A DNA stretch of 64,000 nucleotides, from assembly GCF_001544475.1 (NCBI RefSeq), contig NZ_FCNW02000026.1, positions 1-64,000 of the forward strand, read 5' to 3'. A model generated the notes under the pieces. That model was not told the DNA's origin and ran no database searches. It saw only the letters and a program-made list of their open reading frames with translations. Positions 26,837 to 35,411 of this stretch are shown here, one piece after another. Both the position numbers and the translations under genes were made by a program. The stretch's first letter is position 1; every line of letters begins with the position of its first letter. Source of the DNA: Caballeronia humi (GTDB lineage Bacteria; Pseudomonadota; Gammaproteobacteria; Burkholderiales; Burkholderiaceae).

Positions 26837-27598
26837 ATGCGAATCCTCATTGCCGAAGACGACAGCATACTCGCGGACGGGTTGGTTCGATCACTCCGCC
26901 AATCGGGATACGCCGTCGACCATGTCAAGCACGGCGCCGAAGCCGACACCGCGCTCACACTGCAAACTTTCGACCTCCTGATCCTCGATCTCGGCCTGCC
27001 GCTGATGTCGGGTCTGGAGGTTTTGCGCCGCCTGCGCGCCCGCAATTCGCAGATGCCGGTCCTGATCCTGACCGCCGCCGACAGCGTCGACGAGCGCGTG
27101 AAGGGCCTCGATCTCGGCGCCGACGACTACATGGCGAAACCCTTCGCGCTCAACGAACTCGAAGCCCGCGTGCGCGCGCTCACGCGGCGCGGCGCGGGCG
27201 GCGGCCCGACGGTGGTAAAGCACGGCTCGCTCTCGTTCGACCAGGTCGGGCGAATCGCCTATATCAACGAGCAGATCATCGAGTTGTCCGCGCGCGAACT
27301 GGGCGTGCTCGAAGTGCTGCTGCAGCGCATCGGGCGGCTCGTGTCGAAGGAACAGCTCGTCAATCACCTGTGCGAGTGGGGCGAGGAAGTCAGCAACAAC
27401 GCGATCGAGGTGTACGTCCATCGGCTGCGCAAGAAGATCGAGCCGAGCGGCGCGAAGATCATGACGGTGCGCGGACTCGGCTATTCGCTCGAAAAGGCCG
27501 CGAGCAACGCATCGGGCGCAAACGGTGCAAACGGTGCAAATGGTCAAGCCAATCCGTCGGGCAGCAACCCGGCGCCGACGAGCCCCCACTATAAGTAG
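26837..27598 (+). CDS. OmpR-family response regulator (TctD-like)
   Basis: 253 residues. Receiver domain with acidic pair Asp8-Asp9, phosphoacceptor Asp51 (LILDLGLPL) and Lys near 101 in DDYMAKPF, then a winged-helix domain with ELSARELGVLEVLL and YVHRLRKKIEP. The C-terminal tail has three GAN repeats and is probably disordered. The histidine kinase starts 7 bp downstream. The pair resembles TctDE, which regulates tricarboxylate uptake, but no tctCBA transporter is adjacent. Divergent from recA. Confidence 0.9.
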   Translation: MRILIAEDDSILADGLVRSLRQSGYAVDHVKHGAEADTALTLQTFDLLILDLGLPLMSGLEVLRRLRARNSQMPVLILTAADSVDERVKGLDLGADDYMAKPFALNELEARVRALTRRGAGGGPTVVKHGSLSFDQVGRIAYINEQIIELSARELGVLEVLLQRIGRLVSKEQLVNHLCEWGEEVSNNAIEVYVHRLRKKIEPSGAKIMTVRGLGYSLEKAASNASGANGANGANGQANPSGSNPAPTSPHYK

Positions 27599-27605
27599 AG
27601 CCAGC

Positions 27606-29189
27606 ATGGCGTCGCCCGCTTCCACCGAGCGCGCCGCCGCCACTGCGCCGCGCGAGCCCACTTCCGACGGTCCGGGCAATCCCGATCGCGCCGACTCCGA
27701 CGCCGTCCGCGACGCGCGCTATGCCAACCCGTTCGCCCCGCCCGACGAGCTCGAGCCCGAAGGCGAGCCGCATCCGCGCTCGCTCTTCGGCGAAATCCTC
27801 GACTGGATGCTCGCGCCGCTCCTGCTGCTCTGGCCGATGAGCATCGCCGTGACGTACCTCGTCGCGAAGTCGATCGCGAACGGCCCGTTCGACCGCGCCC
27901 TCGAAGCCGACGCCTACGTCCTCGCCCGCCAGATCCAGCCGGTCAACGGCGTCGCGGAGTTGCGGCTACCCGAGGCGACGCGCGATTTCCTGCGCGCCGA
28001 CAACGTCGACAGCGTGTTCTTCCAGGTGCTCGGCACGCGCGGCGAACTTGTCGGCGGCGACCGTGACATGCCGCTCCCGCATGACGACGACCGCCCGCAG
28101 CCCGGCATCGTCGAATTTCGGGATGACGTCCTGCGCGGCAACGACATCCGCGTCGCGTACACGACGGTCGAGTTGCCGAGCCTGGCCGAGCCGGTGCTCG
28201 TGCAGGTCGCCGAGACGCTCGACAAGCGCAGCCAGCTCGCCAACGACATCATCAAGGGCGTGATCCTGCCGCAGTTCGTGATCCTGCCGCTCGCGATCGT
28301 GCTCGTGTGGTTCGGACTCTCGCGCGGACTCGCGCCGCTGCACGCGCTGCAGTCGAACATCCGCGCGCGCCGCCCCGACGATCTCTCGCCGCTCGAAGCC
28401 GGCCACGCACCGCCCGAAATCGCGCCGCTCGTCGCGTCGTTCAACGATTTGCTGACGCGGCTCGAACAGAACATGGAGTTCCAGAAACGCTTCATCGCCG
28501 ATGCCGCGCATCAGATGAAAACGCCGCTCGCCGGCCTGCGCACACAGGCGGAACTCGCGCTGCGCCAGGATGTATCGACGGAAGTGCAGCGTTCGCTTGA
28601 GCAGATCGCGACGAGCTCCGAGCACGCCGCGCGCCTCGTCACGCAACTGCTTGCGCTCGCCCGCGCCGAGAATCGCGCGACCGGGCAGATTTTTACGCGC
28701 GTCGAGCTGACGGATATTGCCCGTTCGGCGGTGCGCGACTGGGTGCAGGCGGCGCTCGCGAAGGGGATGGACATCGGTTACGAAGAGCCGCCGCAGCCGG
28801 TCGAGGTGGAAGGCAACGTGGTGATGCTGCGCGAAATGCTGTCCAACCTGATCGACAACGCGATCCGCTACACGCCGCCGGGCGGCCGGATCACCGTGCG
28901 TGTGCGGGCCGATGAGCGCAATCTCGATCTCGTCCATCTCGAAGTGGAGGACACCGGACTCGGGATTCCGGCGGCGGAGCGGGAGCGCGTCGTGGAGCGG
29001 TTCTACCGGATTCTCGGCCGGGAAGGCGATGGCAGCGGCCTTGGGCTCGCCATCGTACGGGAGATCGTGACGATGCACGGCGGCACGCTCGAACTCGAAG
29101 ATCATGTCTATCAGGAAGCACCACGGCTCGCCGGGACGCTGGTTCGCGTCAGCCTGCAGCGGGTTTATCCTGCCCGGGATAAACCCTGA
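27606..29189 (+). CDS. Sensor histidine kinase (TctE-like)
   Basis: 527 residues. The N-terminus is a 60-residue Pro/Ala/Asp-rich cytoplasmic segment, then TM1 near 68-88, a periplasmic sensor region with the 2CSK_N-type stretch LAEPVLVQVAETLDKRSQLANDII, TM2 near 225-245, HAMP-like linker, dimerisation helix with His302 (ADAAHQMKTPLAGLR), and the catalytic domain with N-box NLIDNAIRYTPPGG and DTGLGIP and GDGSGLGLAI. It acts on the regulator encoded 7 bp upstream. The signal is unknown; a tricarboxylate or organic acid would be a reasonable guess. A hairpin overlaps the 3' end. Confidence 0.9.
   Translation: MASPASTERAAATAPREPTSDGPGNPDRADSDAVRDARYANPFAPPDELEPEGEPHPRSLFGEILDWMLAPLLLLWPMSIAVTYLVAKSIANGPFDRALEADAYVLARQIQPVNGVAELRLPEATRDFLRADNVDSVFFQVLGTRGELVGGDRDMPLPHDDDRPQPGIVEFRDDVLRGNDIRVAYTTVELPSLAEPVLVQVAETLDKRSQLANDIIKGVILPQFVILPLAIVLVWFGLSRGLAPLHALQSNIRARRPDDLSPLEAGHAPPEIAPLVASFNDLLTRLEQNMEFQKRFIADAAHQMKTPLAGLRTQAELALRQDVSTEVQRSLEQIATSSEHAARLVTQLLALARAENRATGQIFTRVELTDIARSAVRDWVQAALAKGMDIGYEEPPQPVEVEGNVVMLREMLSNLIDNAIRYTPPGGRITVRVRADERNLDLVHLEVEDTGLGIPAAERERVVERFYRILGREGDGSGLGLAIVREIVTMHGGTLELEDHVYQEAPRLAGTLVRVSLQRVYPARDKP
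29161..29186. terminator. Perfect inverted repeat at the 3' end of the kinase gene
   Basis: GGGTTTATCC (29161-29170) and GGATAAACCC (29177-29186) form a perfect 10-bp stem with a 6-nt loop. It covers the last codons and ends just before the TGA at 29187. There is no T-run after it, so it is an atypical terminator or an RNA-stability element. Confidence 0.5.
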
Positions 29190-29410
29190 GCGCGCAACCA
29201 GCGAACGACCATTCGAAATGCGTGATACAGGCTTGATGGAGCCGTTTTAAAAGACGTTAGATGTATTTTGGCTATTTTTGCTCAACATTCGCTCTTGCCG
29301 GACCACAAAACCGCCCGTCAGAACGCCGTAAGTTTCGACTCCAATAATCGTTGCACGGAGCCTTCGGGGATCCGCGAGCCGATTCGAAAATCACAATCAG
29401 GAGACGATTC

Positions 29411-31069
29411 ATGGCTACGGTTGAGGGGCGCATTTCCCACGCGCCGATGACGGGCGAAGAGAAGAAGGTGATCTTCGCCTCATCGCTCGGCACGGTGTTC
29501 GAGTGGTATGACTTCTATCTGGCGGGCTCGCTCGCCGTCTATATCAGCAGGACGTTCTTTTCCGGCGTCAATCCGACGGCCGGTTTCATCTTCACCCTGC
29601 TGGGCTTCGCGGCCGGCTTTGCGGTGCGTCCGTTCGGCGCGATCGTGTTCGGGCGGCTCGGCGACATGGTCGGGCGCAAATACACGTTCCTCGTGACGAT
29701 CGTCATCATGGGTCTCTCGACGTTCGTGATCGGCTTTTTGCCCGGCTACGCGTCGATAGGCATTGCGGCACCCGTGATCTTCATCGCGATGCGACTCCTG
29801 CAGGGCCTCGCGCTCGGCGGCGAGTACGGCGGTGCGGCAACCTATGTCGCCGAGCACGCGCCAGCGAACAAGCGCGGCGCGTGGACAGCGTGGATACAGA
29901 CGACGGCCACACTCGGCCTCTTCGTCTCGCTGCTCGTGATCCTGGCGGTGCGCACGGCGGTCGGCGAGGAAACGTTCGGCGCCTGGGGCTGGCGCGTGCC
30001 GTTCCTCGCGTCGATCATCCTGCTCGGCATCTCGGTGTGGATCCGGATGCAGTTGCACGAATCGCCGGTGTTCGAGCGCATCAAGGCCGAGGGCAAGACG
30101 TCGAAGGCGCCGCTGACCGAAGCGTTCGGCCAATGGAAAAACCTGAAGATCGTGCTGCTCGCGCTCTTCGGCTTGACGGCGGGCCAGGCGGTCGTCTGGT
30201 ATACGGGGCAGTTCTACACGCTTTTCTTCCTCACGCAGACCCTGAAGGTCGACGGCACGAGCGCGAACATCATGGTCGCGGTCGCGTTGTTGATCGGCAC
30301 GCCGTTTTTCGTGTTTTTCGGGTCGCTGTCGGACCGGATCGGCCGCAAGCCGATCATCATGACCGGCTGCCTGATCGCCGCGCTCTGCTACTTCCCGCTC
30401 TTCAAGGCGCTCGCGCACTACACGAACCCGACGCTCGAAGCCGCGACGGCCAAGTCGCCGATCGTCGTGATCGCCAATCCCGACGAGTGCTCGTTCCAGT
30501 TCAATCCGGTGGGAACGTCGAAGTTCACGTCGTCGTGCGACATCGCGAAGAGCGCGTTGTCGAAGTCGGGGCTGAACTACGAAAACGTGGCGGCGCCGGC
30601 TGGCACGCTCGCGCAGATCAAGGTGGGCGAGACGGTCGTCGAGACGTACGACGGCAAGGCCGCCGACGCCAAGGCGAAGGGCGCGGTGTTCGACAAGACG
30701 CTCTCGGGCACGCTGAAGAGCGCGGGCTATCCGGCGAAGGCCGACCCGGCGCTGATCAACTGGCCGATGGCGATCGTGGTGCTGACGATCCTCGTGATCT
30801 TCGTGACGATGGTCTACGGGCCGATCGCCGCGATGCTGGTCGAGATGTTCCCGGCGCGAATCCGCTATACGTCGATGTCGCTGCCGTATCACATCGGCAA
30901 TGGCTGGTTCGGCGGCTTTCTGCCGGCGACGGCGTTCGCGATCGTGGCGGCGAAGGGCAACATCTATTCGGGGCTGTGGTATCCGATCGTGATCGCGCTC
31001 GCGACTTTCGTGATCGGCATGCTGTTCGTCAAGGAGACGCGCAACTCGGCAGTGTACGACTCGGACTGA
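29411..31069 (+). CDS. MFS transporter, metabolite:H+ symporter (MHS) type
   Basis: 552 residues, 12 membrane helices. Seen: SSLGTVFEWYDFYLAGSLA at the start, RPFGAIVFGRLGDMVGRKYTFL (MFS signature between TM2 and TM3), LGGEYGGAATYVAEHAP, FGSLSDRIGRKPIIM in the second half. Compared with typical 430-residue MHS members there is an insert of about 100 residues (roughly 345-450) after TM8 with two Cys residues, ECSFQF and SSCDIA. The substrate class is likely an organic acid. The start at 29411 follows CAGGAGACGATTC, a good ribosome binding site. Confidence 0.9.
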   Translation: MATVEGRISHAPMTGEEKKVIFASSLGTVFEWYDFYLAGSLAVYISRTFFSGVNPTAGFIFTLLGFAAGFAVRPFGAIVFGRLGDMVGRKYTFLVTIVIMGLSTFVIGFLPGYASIGIAAPVIFIAMRLLQGLALGGEYGGAATYVAEHAPANKRGAWTAWIQTTATLGLFVSLLVILAVRTAVGEETFGAWGWRVPFLASIILLGISVWIRMQLHESPVFERIKAEGKTSKAPLTEAFGQWKNLKIVLLALFGLTAGQAVVWYTGQFYTLFFLTQTLKVDGTSANIMVAVALLIGTPFFVFFGSLSDRIGRKPIIMTGCLIAALCYFPLFKALAHYTNPTLEAATAKSPIVVIANPDECSFQFNPVGTSKFTSSCDIAKSALSKSGLNYENVAAPAGTLAQIKVGETVVETYDGKAADAKAKGAVFDKTLSGTLKSAGYPAKADPALINWPMAIVVLTILVIFVTMVYGPIAAMLVEMFPARIRYTSMSLPYHIGNGWFGGFLPATAFAIVAAKGNIYSGLWYPIVIALATFVIGMLFVKETRNSAVYDSD

Positions 31070-31125
31070 CGGGTTCGGTTCTTCGCCTTTTCGCGAAATG
31101 TCAGTAGGAATGTGCTGGGAAGGGG

Positions 31126-31154
31126 TTGACAGACTTCCCAGCTATCTCCATAAT
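31126..31154 (+). promoter_or_regulatory. tRNA-Met promoter
   Basis: Perfect -35 TTGACA (31126-31131), 17-bp spacer and -10 CATAAT (31149-31154). The tRNA begins 13 bp after the -10. This is the strongest promoter match found by eye in the window. Confidence 0.85.
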
Positions 31155-31167
31155 CCTGCTCTCTTTA

Positions 31168-31244
<77 letters not shown>

Positions 31245-31257
31245 GTATCAAGAAAAA

Positions 31258-31289
31258 GCCGCTGCTTCGAAAGAAGTGGCGGCTTTTTT
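31258..31289 (+). terminator. Terminator after tRNA-Met
   Basis: An 11-bp stem (31258-31268 with 31273-31283), including two G-U pairs, closed by a GAAA tetraloop and followed by TTTTTT. It starts 13 bp after the tRNA. Confidence 0.9.
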
Positions 31290-31634
31290 GTTTGCAGCGT
31301 CCGCGAGCACAAAAAGAAAAGCCGGCAATCGCCGGCTTGCGAATCCACATAGTTATAAGAGCTAAGGCCTTACGGCCATTGCGCCTGTCTCGACTTTCGG
31401 CAAAGAGTCGCGTCCCATCACGCTTGTGCTTTGCCGACAGCCTCGACCCGCTGCCACTCTTTTATTATCTCTCCTCGCGCATACTTCCCTCGAGCGCAGA
31501 AGCAGTATTGCCGAACTGCGCCGGGGCCAATGTGTGCTGCCGAACGTTCAGACGATAGTCTCGCGAACACCCTGAGTCTCCTTCACCAGCCGCGCTAAAC
31601 TCGCCCGATCACGCCGACGTAGAGGTGAATCGCA
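31290..31634. other. Intergenic region downstream of tRNA-Met
   Basis: 345 bp with no convincing gene. It contains the leftward terminator-like hairpin at 31319-31338. The stretch is rich in short inverted repeats but no integrase, attachment-site repeat of the tRNA 3' end, or coding frame with good composition was seen. Confidence 0.5.
31319..31338 (-). terminator. Leftward terminator-like hairpin
   Basis: AAGCCGGC and GCCGGCTT form an 8-bp perfect stem with loop AATC. Read leftward the stem is followed by TTCTTTTTG. No annotated leftward gene lies upstream of it within 300 bp, so it could end an unseen small RNA. Confidence 0.55.
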
Positions 31635-32351
31635 ATGCCGGAAATCAAGGCTCTGTTATTCGATGTCTTCGGAACCGTGGTCGATTGGCGCAGCGGCGTC
31701 GCGCGTGATTCGCAGCCGTTCCTCGCCCGCTACGCCCCGTCGATCGATGCCCACGAATTCGCCGATACGTGGCGTCGCGAATACGCGCCCGCGATGGAGG
31801 AAATCCGCAGCAAACGCCGCGCGTTCGTACGACTCGACGTCCTGCATCGCGAGAACCTCGTGAAGGTGATATCCGGCTACGGCATCGCACCGCCACCGCC
31901 TGCGCATGAACTCGATGAACTCAACCTCGCGTGGCATCGCCTGGATCCGTGGCCCGATTCCGTCGATGGCCTCGCGCGTCTCAAGCGCCGCTTCATGATC
32001 GCGCCGCTCTCGAACGGCAACATCCGGCTGATGCTCGACATGGCCAAGCGCGCCGGCCTTCCCTGGGACGCGATTCTCGGCGCGGAAGTCGTGCGGGCGT
32101 ACAAACCGTCGCCGTCGGTGTATATCGATACCGTCGACATTCTCGGACTCGAACGCCACGAAGTCTGCATGGTCGCGGCGCACAACAGCGACCTCGCGGC
32201 CGCGCGCGACTGCGGGCTCAGAACGGCGTTTGTCGCGAGACCCGCCGAGCACGGCGCGGCACAGACCACCGACCTTCGCGCCGAACAAGCATGGGACTTC
32301 GTGGCGAGTGACCTCGCCGATCTCGCGACACAACTCGGCTGCCCGGACTGA
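31635..32351 (+). CDS. Haloacid dehalogenase, type II
   Basis: 238 residues, HAD superfamily. Nucleophile Asp10 in LLFDVFGTVVDW with Thr14, then PLSNGN (Ser), Lys in RAYKPSPSVY and AAHNSDLAAA, the motif set of type II L-2-haloacid dehalogenases, which replace the halogen of 2-haloalkanoic acids by hydroxyl. SD-like AGAGGTGAATCGC precedes ATG. The natural substrate may be another phosphorylated or halogenated acid; related HADs share these motifs. Confidence 0.9.
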   Translation: MPEIKALLFDVFGTVVDWRSGVARDSQPFLARYAPSIDAHEFADTWRREYAPAMEEIRSKRRAFVRLDVLHRENLVKVISGYGIAPPPPAHELDELNLAWHRLDPWPDSVDGLARLKRRFMIAPLSNGNIRLMLDMAKRAGLPWDAILGAEVVRAYKPSPSVYIDTVDILGLERHEVCMVAAHNSDLAAARDCGLRTAFVARPAEHGAAQTTDLRAEQAWDFVASDLADLATQLGCPD

Positions 32352-32409
32352 AGCGAACGCGCCGCAGTCTAAGATGTCGAATTCCCCACACAGCACGGAG
32401 AACTACCGT

Positions 32410-32811
32410 ATGAAATCTGCCATTGCCCTGCTTGCCGCATCCGTCATCGCATCGACGGCGTTCGCCGCCACCGGCGCGACCGAGAAGCTGCCATCGGGCG
32501 TCGTCGTCCAGCACATCACGCAGGGCACCGGCCCGCAACCGACTGCCGACGACGTCGTGCGCGTCAACTATCGCGGCACGCTCGCGAACGGCACCGAATT
32601 CGACAGTTCCGACAAGCACGGCGGCCCCGCGACATTCCCGCTCGGACGCGTGATCCCGTGCTGGACGCAAGGCGTGCAGAAAATCAAGGTCGGCGGCAAG
32701 GCAAAACTGACGTGCCCTGCCGCGACGGCTTATGGCGAAAAGGGCGTCGGAGCGATTCCGCCGAACAGCGATCTGACGTTTGAAATCGAGTTGCTCGGGA
32801 TTGGGAAGTGA
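32410..32811 (+). CDS. FKBP-type peptidyl-prolyl cis-trans isomerase, exported
   Basis: 133 residues. Signal peptide MKSAIALLAASVIASTAFAA, then a single FKBP domain: DDVVRVNYRGTLANGTEFDSSDK, GRVIPCWTQGVQKIKVGGKAKLTCPAATAYGEKG, IPPNSDLTFEIELL. The FKBP pocket residues (Tyr, Phe, Asp, Trp, Tyr) are conserved. Likely a periplasmic proline isomerase. Start at 32410 is chosen because it begins the signal peptide and is preceded by CACGGAGAACTACCGT. Confidence 0.92.
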   Translation: MKSAIALLAASVIASTAFAATGATEKLPSGVVVQHITQGTGPQPTADDVVRVNYRGTLANGTEFDSSDKHGGPATFPLGRVIPCWTQGVQKIKVGGKAKLTCPAATAYGEKGVGAIPPNSDLTFEIELLGIGK

Positions 32812-32957
32812 GGTTTTCAGGACGGCGGGTCAGTTAAGTGATCGCCATCCCGGTTCGACTGGCGCCGGTCTGAAAGCCGCGCGCCGGATCGGATAACGAA
32901 CTGCCGCTTAGGCCTGGTCATTCAGCCGTCGCGGCCGGTCCGCCTCCCCCCGCCAAA

Positions 32958-33614
32958 TCAAGACGCCACCAGCGAATCCCCCGCAACGCGCACTCGCTGT
33001 CCCACCTGAACACCCGGATCGGCCTGATACGTGAAGTTGCGATAGCTGCCGTCCGCCATCCGGACCTGCACCTGATACGTCGTCGCCTTGTGCACGGCGT
33101 GCTCGATCGTATTGCCTGCAAGACCGCCACCGAGCGCGCCGATGATCGTCGCCGCGGTCTTTTCACGGCCCTTGCCGATCTGCGTGCCCGCCAGTCCTCC
33201 GACGACCGCGCCACCGATCGCGCCGATACCGGTCGTCGGCTGAGCGCTCTGCACGGCGTTGACGGCGACCACTTGTCCTGCGGCCGGATCGTAAGCGGGC
33301 GCTTGCACGGGCGCCAGCGACGCCTCGCCCGGCACGTAGCCCTGCTGCGCCTTCGACGGAACGTGATGCGGGCGCGGCGCGGCTTGCGTCACGGTTGCGA
33401 CGCGGGCAGGAGGCGTGACGGCTTGCGTGTCGATGACGGGCGAGGGCGTCGCCGCCGGGGCAACCGCTTTGGACGTCGGCAAGAGGCCGGTCATCGCCGC
33501 GACGCCGGTGCCGCACGCAAGGATCACCGCGACGGCTGCGGCCGCGACGAGCGGATGAATACGGCTCGACGTCGATGTCGATGTCGATGCGGATACGTTC
33601 GGTGTGGCGCTCAT
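32958..33614 (-). CDS. Glycine-zipper (2TM) domain envelope protein
   Basis: 218 residues. A hydrophobic segment near residues 22-45 (LVAAAAVAVILACGTGVAAM) acts as anchor or uncleaved signal. The middle is Pro/Ala/Thr-rich. Residues about 130-175 are two Gly-rich hydrophobic stretches (GAIGGAVVGGLAGTQIGK and IIGALGGGLAGNTIE), a glycine-zipper pattern of SlyB/Rick_17kDa proteins, followed by a small basic domain with VQVRMADGSYRNFTYQADP. Predicted envelope protein of unknown role. Start at 33614; the open frame upstream is a leader. Divergent from the MBL gene, 154 bp between. Confidence 0.8.
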   Translation of the reverse strand: MSATPNVSASTSTSTSSRIHPLVAAAAVAVILACGTGVAAMTGLLPTSKAVAPAATPSPVIDTQAVTPPARVATVTQAAPRPHHVPSKAQQGYVPGEASLAPVQAPAYDPAAGQVVAVNAVQSAQPTTGIGAIGGAVVGGLAGTQIGKGREKTAATIIGALGGGLAGNTIEHAVHKATTYQVQVRMADGSYRNFTYQADPGVQVGQRVRVAGDSLVAS

Positions 33615-33768
33615 GTCAGCAATCTCCCATTGGATGCTGAGCGATATAACGCGGTGGCAGGCGAGCGCGTGTACGTGAAAGTTATGACAGTTGTAAGCAA
33701 ATGTCGTGGCGAAGCGGCATCTTCGGCATACTGTCACCAGCACAACCGACCCGCTTCGGGAGAACAAC

Positions 33769-34629
33769 GTGCAACCGACCATCCAGCCGTTCTACGACCT
33801 CACCACCGGCACGATGACCTACGTCGCGTACGCGCAGCCGGGCGCGCCCTGCGCGATCGTCGATTCCGTGCTCGATTACGATCCGCATGCCGCGCGCACC
33901 TCGACCCGTTCCGCCGATGCGGTCATCGCGTTCATCGAAGCGCAGCGCCTCACCGTCGAGTGGATTCTCGAAACGCACGCGCATGCCGATCATCTGTCGG
34001 CGGCGCCCTATCTGAAGCGCGAGCTCGGCGGCAAGATCGCGATCGGCGAATCGATCCGCACCGTGCAGGGCGTGTTCAAGAAGATCTTCGACCTCGAACC
34101 GGCGTTCCAGCTCGATGGCTCGCAGTTCGATCATCTGTTCAGCGACGGCGAGCGGTTCCGCATCGGCGGACTGGAGGCCTCGGCGATGTACGTGCCGGGC
34201 CACACGCCCGCCGACATGGCGTACCGCATCGGCGATGCGGTGTTCGTCGGCGATACGCTCTTTTTGCCGGACGTCGGTACGGCGCGTTGCGATTTCCCCG
34301 GCGGCAATGCGCGCACGCTCTACCGGTCGATCCAGCGCCTGCTCGCGCTGCCCGCCGATACGCGTCTGTTCGTCTGCCACGACTATCCGCCCGAGACGCG
34401 CGCGCCCCACTGGGAAACGACGGTCGGTGCGCAACGGCTGCACAACATCCACATCGGCGCGGGCAAGACGGAAGACGAATTCGTCGAGATGCGCGAGGCG
34501 CGCGACGCCACGCTCGGCATGCCGACGCTGATCCTGCCGGCGATCCAGGTCAACATCCGCGCAGGACAATTCCCCGAAGCGGCGGGTAACGGCACGACTT
34601 ATCTGAAAATACCGCTCAACGCGCTCTGA
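33769..34629 (+). CDS. MBL-fold metallo-hydrolase (Blh/ETHE1-like)
   Basis: 286 residues. Metal motif THAHADHLSAA near residues 72-82, second-site GHTPADMAYRIGDAVFVGDTLF, then VCHDYPP with a late histidine. This is the ETHE1/BLH-like layout of persulfide dioxygenase relatives; glyoxalase II-like activity cannot be excluded. I start at GTG 33769, as CGGGAGAACAAC is a good ribosome binding site and the Gln-Pro-Thr-Ile N-terminus follows. It converges on the GntR regulator, 6 bp apart. Confidence 0.82.
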   Translation: MQPTIQPFYDLTTGTMTYVAYAQPGAPCAIVDSVLDYDPHAARTSTRSADAVIAFIEAQRLTVEWILETHAHADHLSAAPYLKRELGGKIAIGESIRTVQGVFKKIFDLEPAFQLDGSQFDHLFSDGERFRIGGLEASAMYVPGHTPADMAYRIGDAVFVGDTLFLPDVGTARCDFPGGNARTLYRSIQRLLALPADTRLFVCHDYPPETRAPHWETTVGAQRLHNIHIGAGKTEDEFVEMREARDATLGMPTLILPAIQVNIRAGQFPEAAGNGTTYLKIPLNAL

Positions 34630-34635
34630 GCCGAT

Positions 34636-35313
34636 TCACCCTTCGATCCGCCCGCGCGTCACGCCGAGCAGATCGGCCATCGCGCGGCGGGCGGCGGTCT
34701 CGTCGCGCGCGACGATCGCATCGAAGACGGCCGTGTGTTCCGCGAGCGACGCGTTGTACACCTCCGCGCGCTTCGCGTTCAGCCGCAACTGGCCTTCCAG
34801 AGTGCGCTCGATCAGCGTGCCGAGCGGGATCAACAACTCGTTGCTGCACGCGGCGAGCACGCCCAGATGAAATCGCAAGTCTGCACGAACCCATTCGTCG
34901 ACGTTCTGCGCCTCGACCATCGCGCGGTGCGCTTCGGTGAGCATCGCGAGCGTCGCGTCCTCGTGATTCGCCGCCGCGAGCGCGGCCGCGTACGGCTCGA
35001 TCATCTCGCGCATTTCCTGCAGCTTGATCGCAAACTGCAAAGGTGGTGCGACACGCGAGTACCAGTCGAGGACATCGGCGTCGAGCAGATTCCACGCGCT
35101 TTTCGGACGCACGCGCGTGCCGACCTTCGGCCGTGACCCGATCAGCCCCTTCGACGTCAGCGTGCGCAGCGCCTCACGCAGCACCGTGCGGCTGACGCCG
35201 AAGCGCTCCATGAGTTCGGCCTCGCGCGGCAACGTCGATGCCGGCGGGAAGTCGCCGCGCAGGATCGCGGTGCCGAGTTCGTACGCGACGCGTCCGTGCA
35301 GGTCGTGCTGAAT
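34636..35313 (-). CDS. GntR/FadR-family transcriptional regulator, apparent ATT start
   Basis: 225 residues if started at 35313. Winged helix: ELGTAILRGDFPPASTLPRE, LMERFGVSRTVLREALRTL; then a FadR C-terminal (FCD) helical ligand domain with a metal-type His/Asp/Glu pattern (ADLRFHLGVLAACSN and EHTAVFDAIVARD). No ATG or GTG lies at the N-terminus; the frame reads ATT-CAG-CAC-GAC-CTG-CAC and an SD GGAG is 7 bp before the ATT. Starting at TTG 35232 would lose the first DNA-binding helix. ATT as start is an inference; CTG at 35301 is the alternative. It diverges from dgoD, so it probably controls galactonate use (compare DgoR). Confidence 0.8.
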   Translation of the reverse strand: MQHDLHGRVAYELGTAILRGDFPPASTLPREAELMERFGVSRTVLREALRTLTSKGLIGSRPKVGTRVRPKSAWNLLDADVLDWYSRVAPPLQFAIKLQEMREMIEPYAAALAAANHEDATLAMLTEAHRAMVEAQNVDEWVRADLRFHLGVLAACSNELLIPLGTLIERTLEGQLRLNAKRAEVYNASLAEHTAVFDAIVARDETAARRAMADLLGVTRGRIEG

Positions 35314-35342
35314 GACGATTCTCCGGGAAATTACCTCTTCAA

Positions 35343-35353
35343 TAATACTATTA
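35343..35353. promoter_or_regulatory. Candidate GntR operator
   Basis: Palindrome TAATACTATTA with an odd centre, in the AT-rich stretch between the divergent GntR gene and dgoD. It lies 30 bp upstream of the regulator start and 58 bp upstream of dgoD. A regulator/target role is inferred from position. Confidence 0.35.
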
Positions 35354-35411
35354 ATACGACCACAGCGCGATTTTTTGATAGCATGTGAATCCCTGTCAGG
35401 AGACGCTTCTC

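Noticed and set aside
29480..30892. Long leftward frame inside the MHS transporter gene
   Set aside because: Shadow of the transporter; Arg/His/Asp-rich with no recognisable domain.
34636..35232. TTG start at 35232 for the GntR regulator
   Set aside because: It would remove the first part of the winged helix; upstream in-frame codons are clearly FadR-like.
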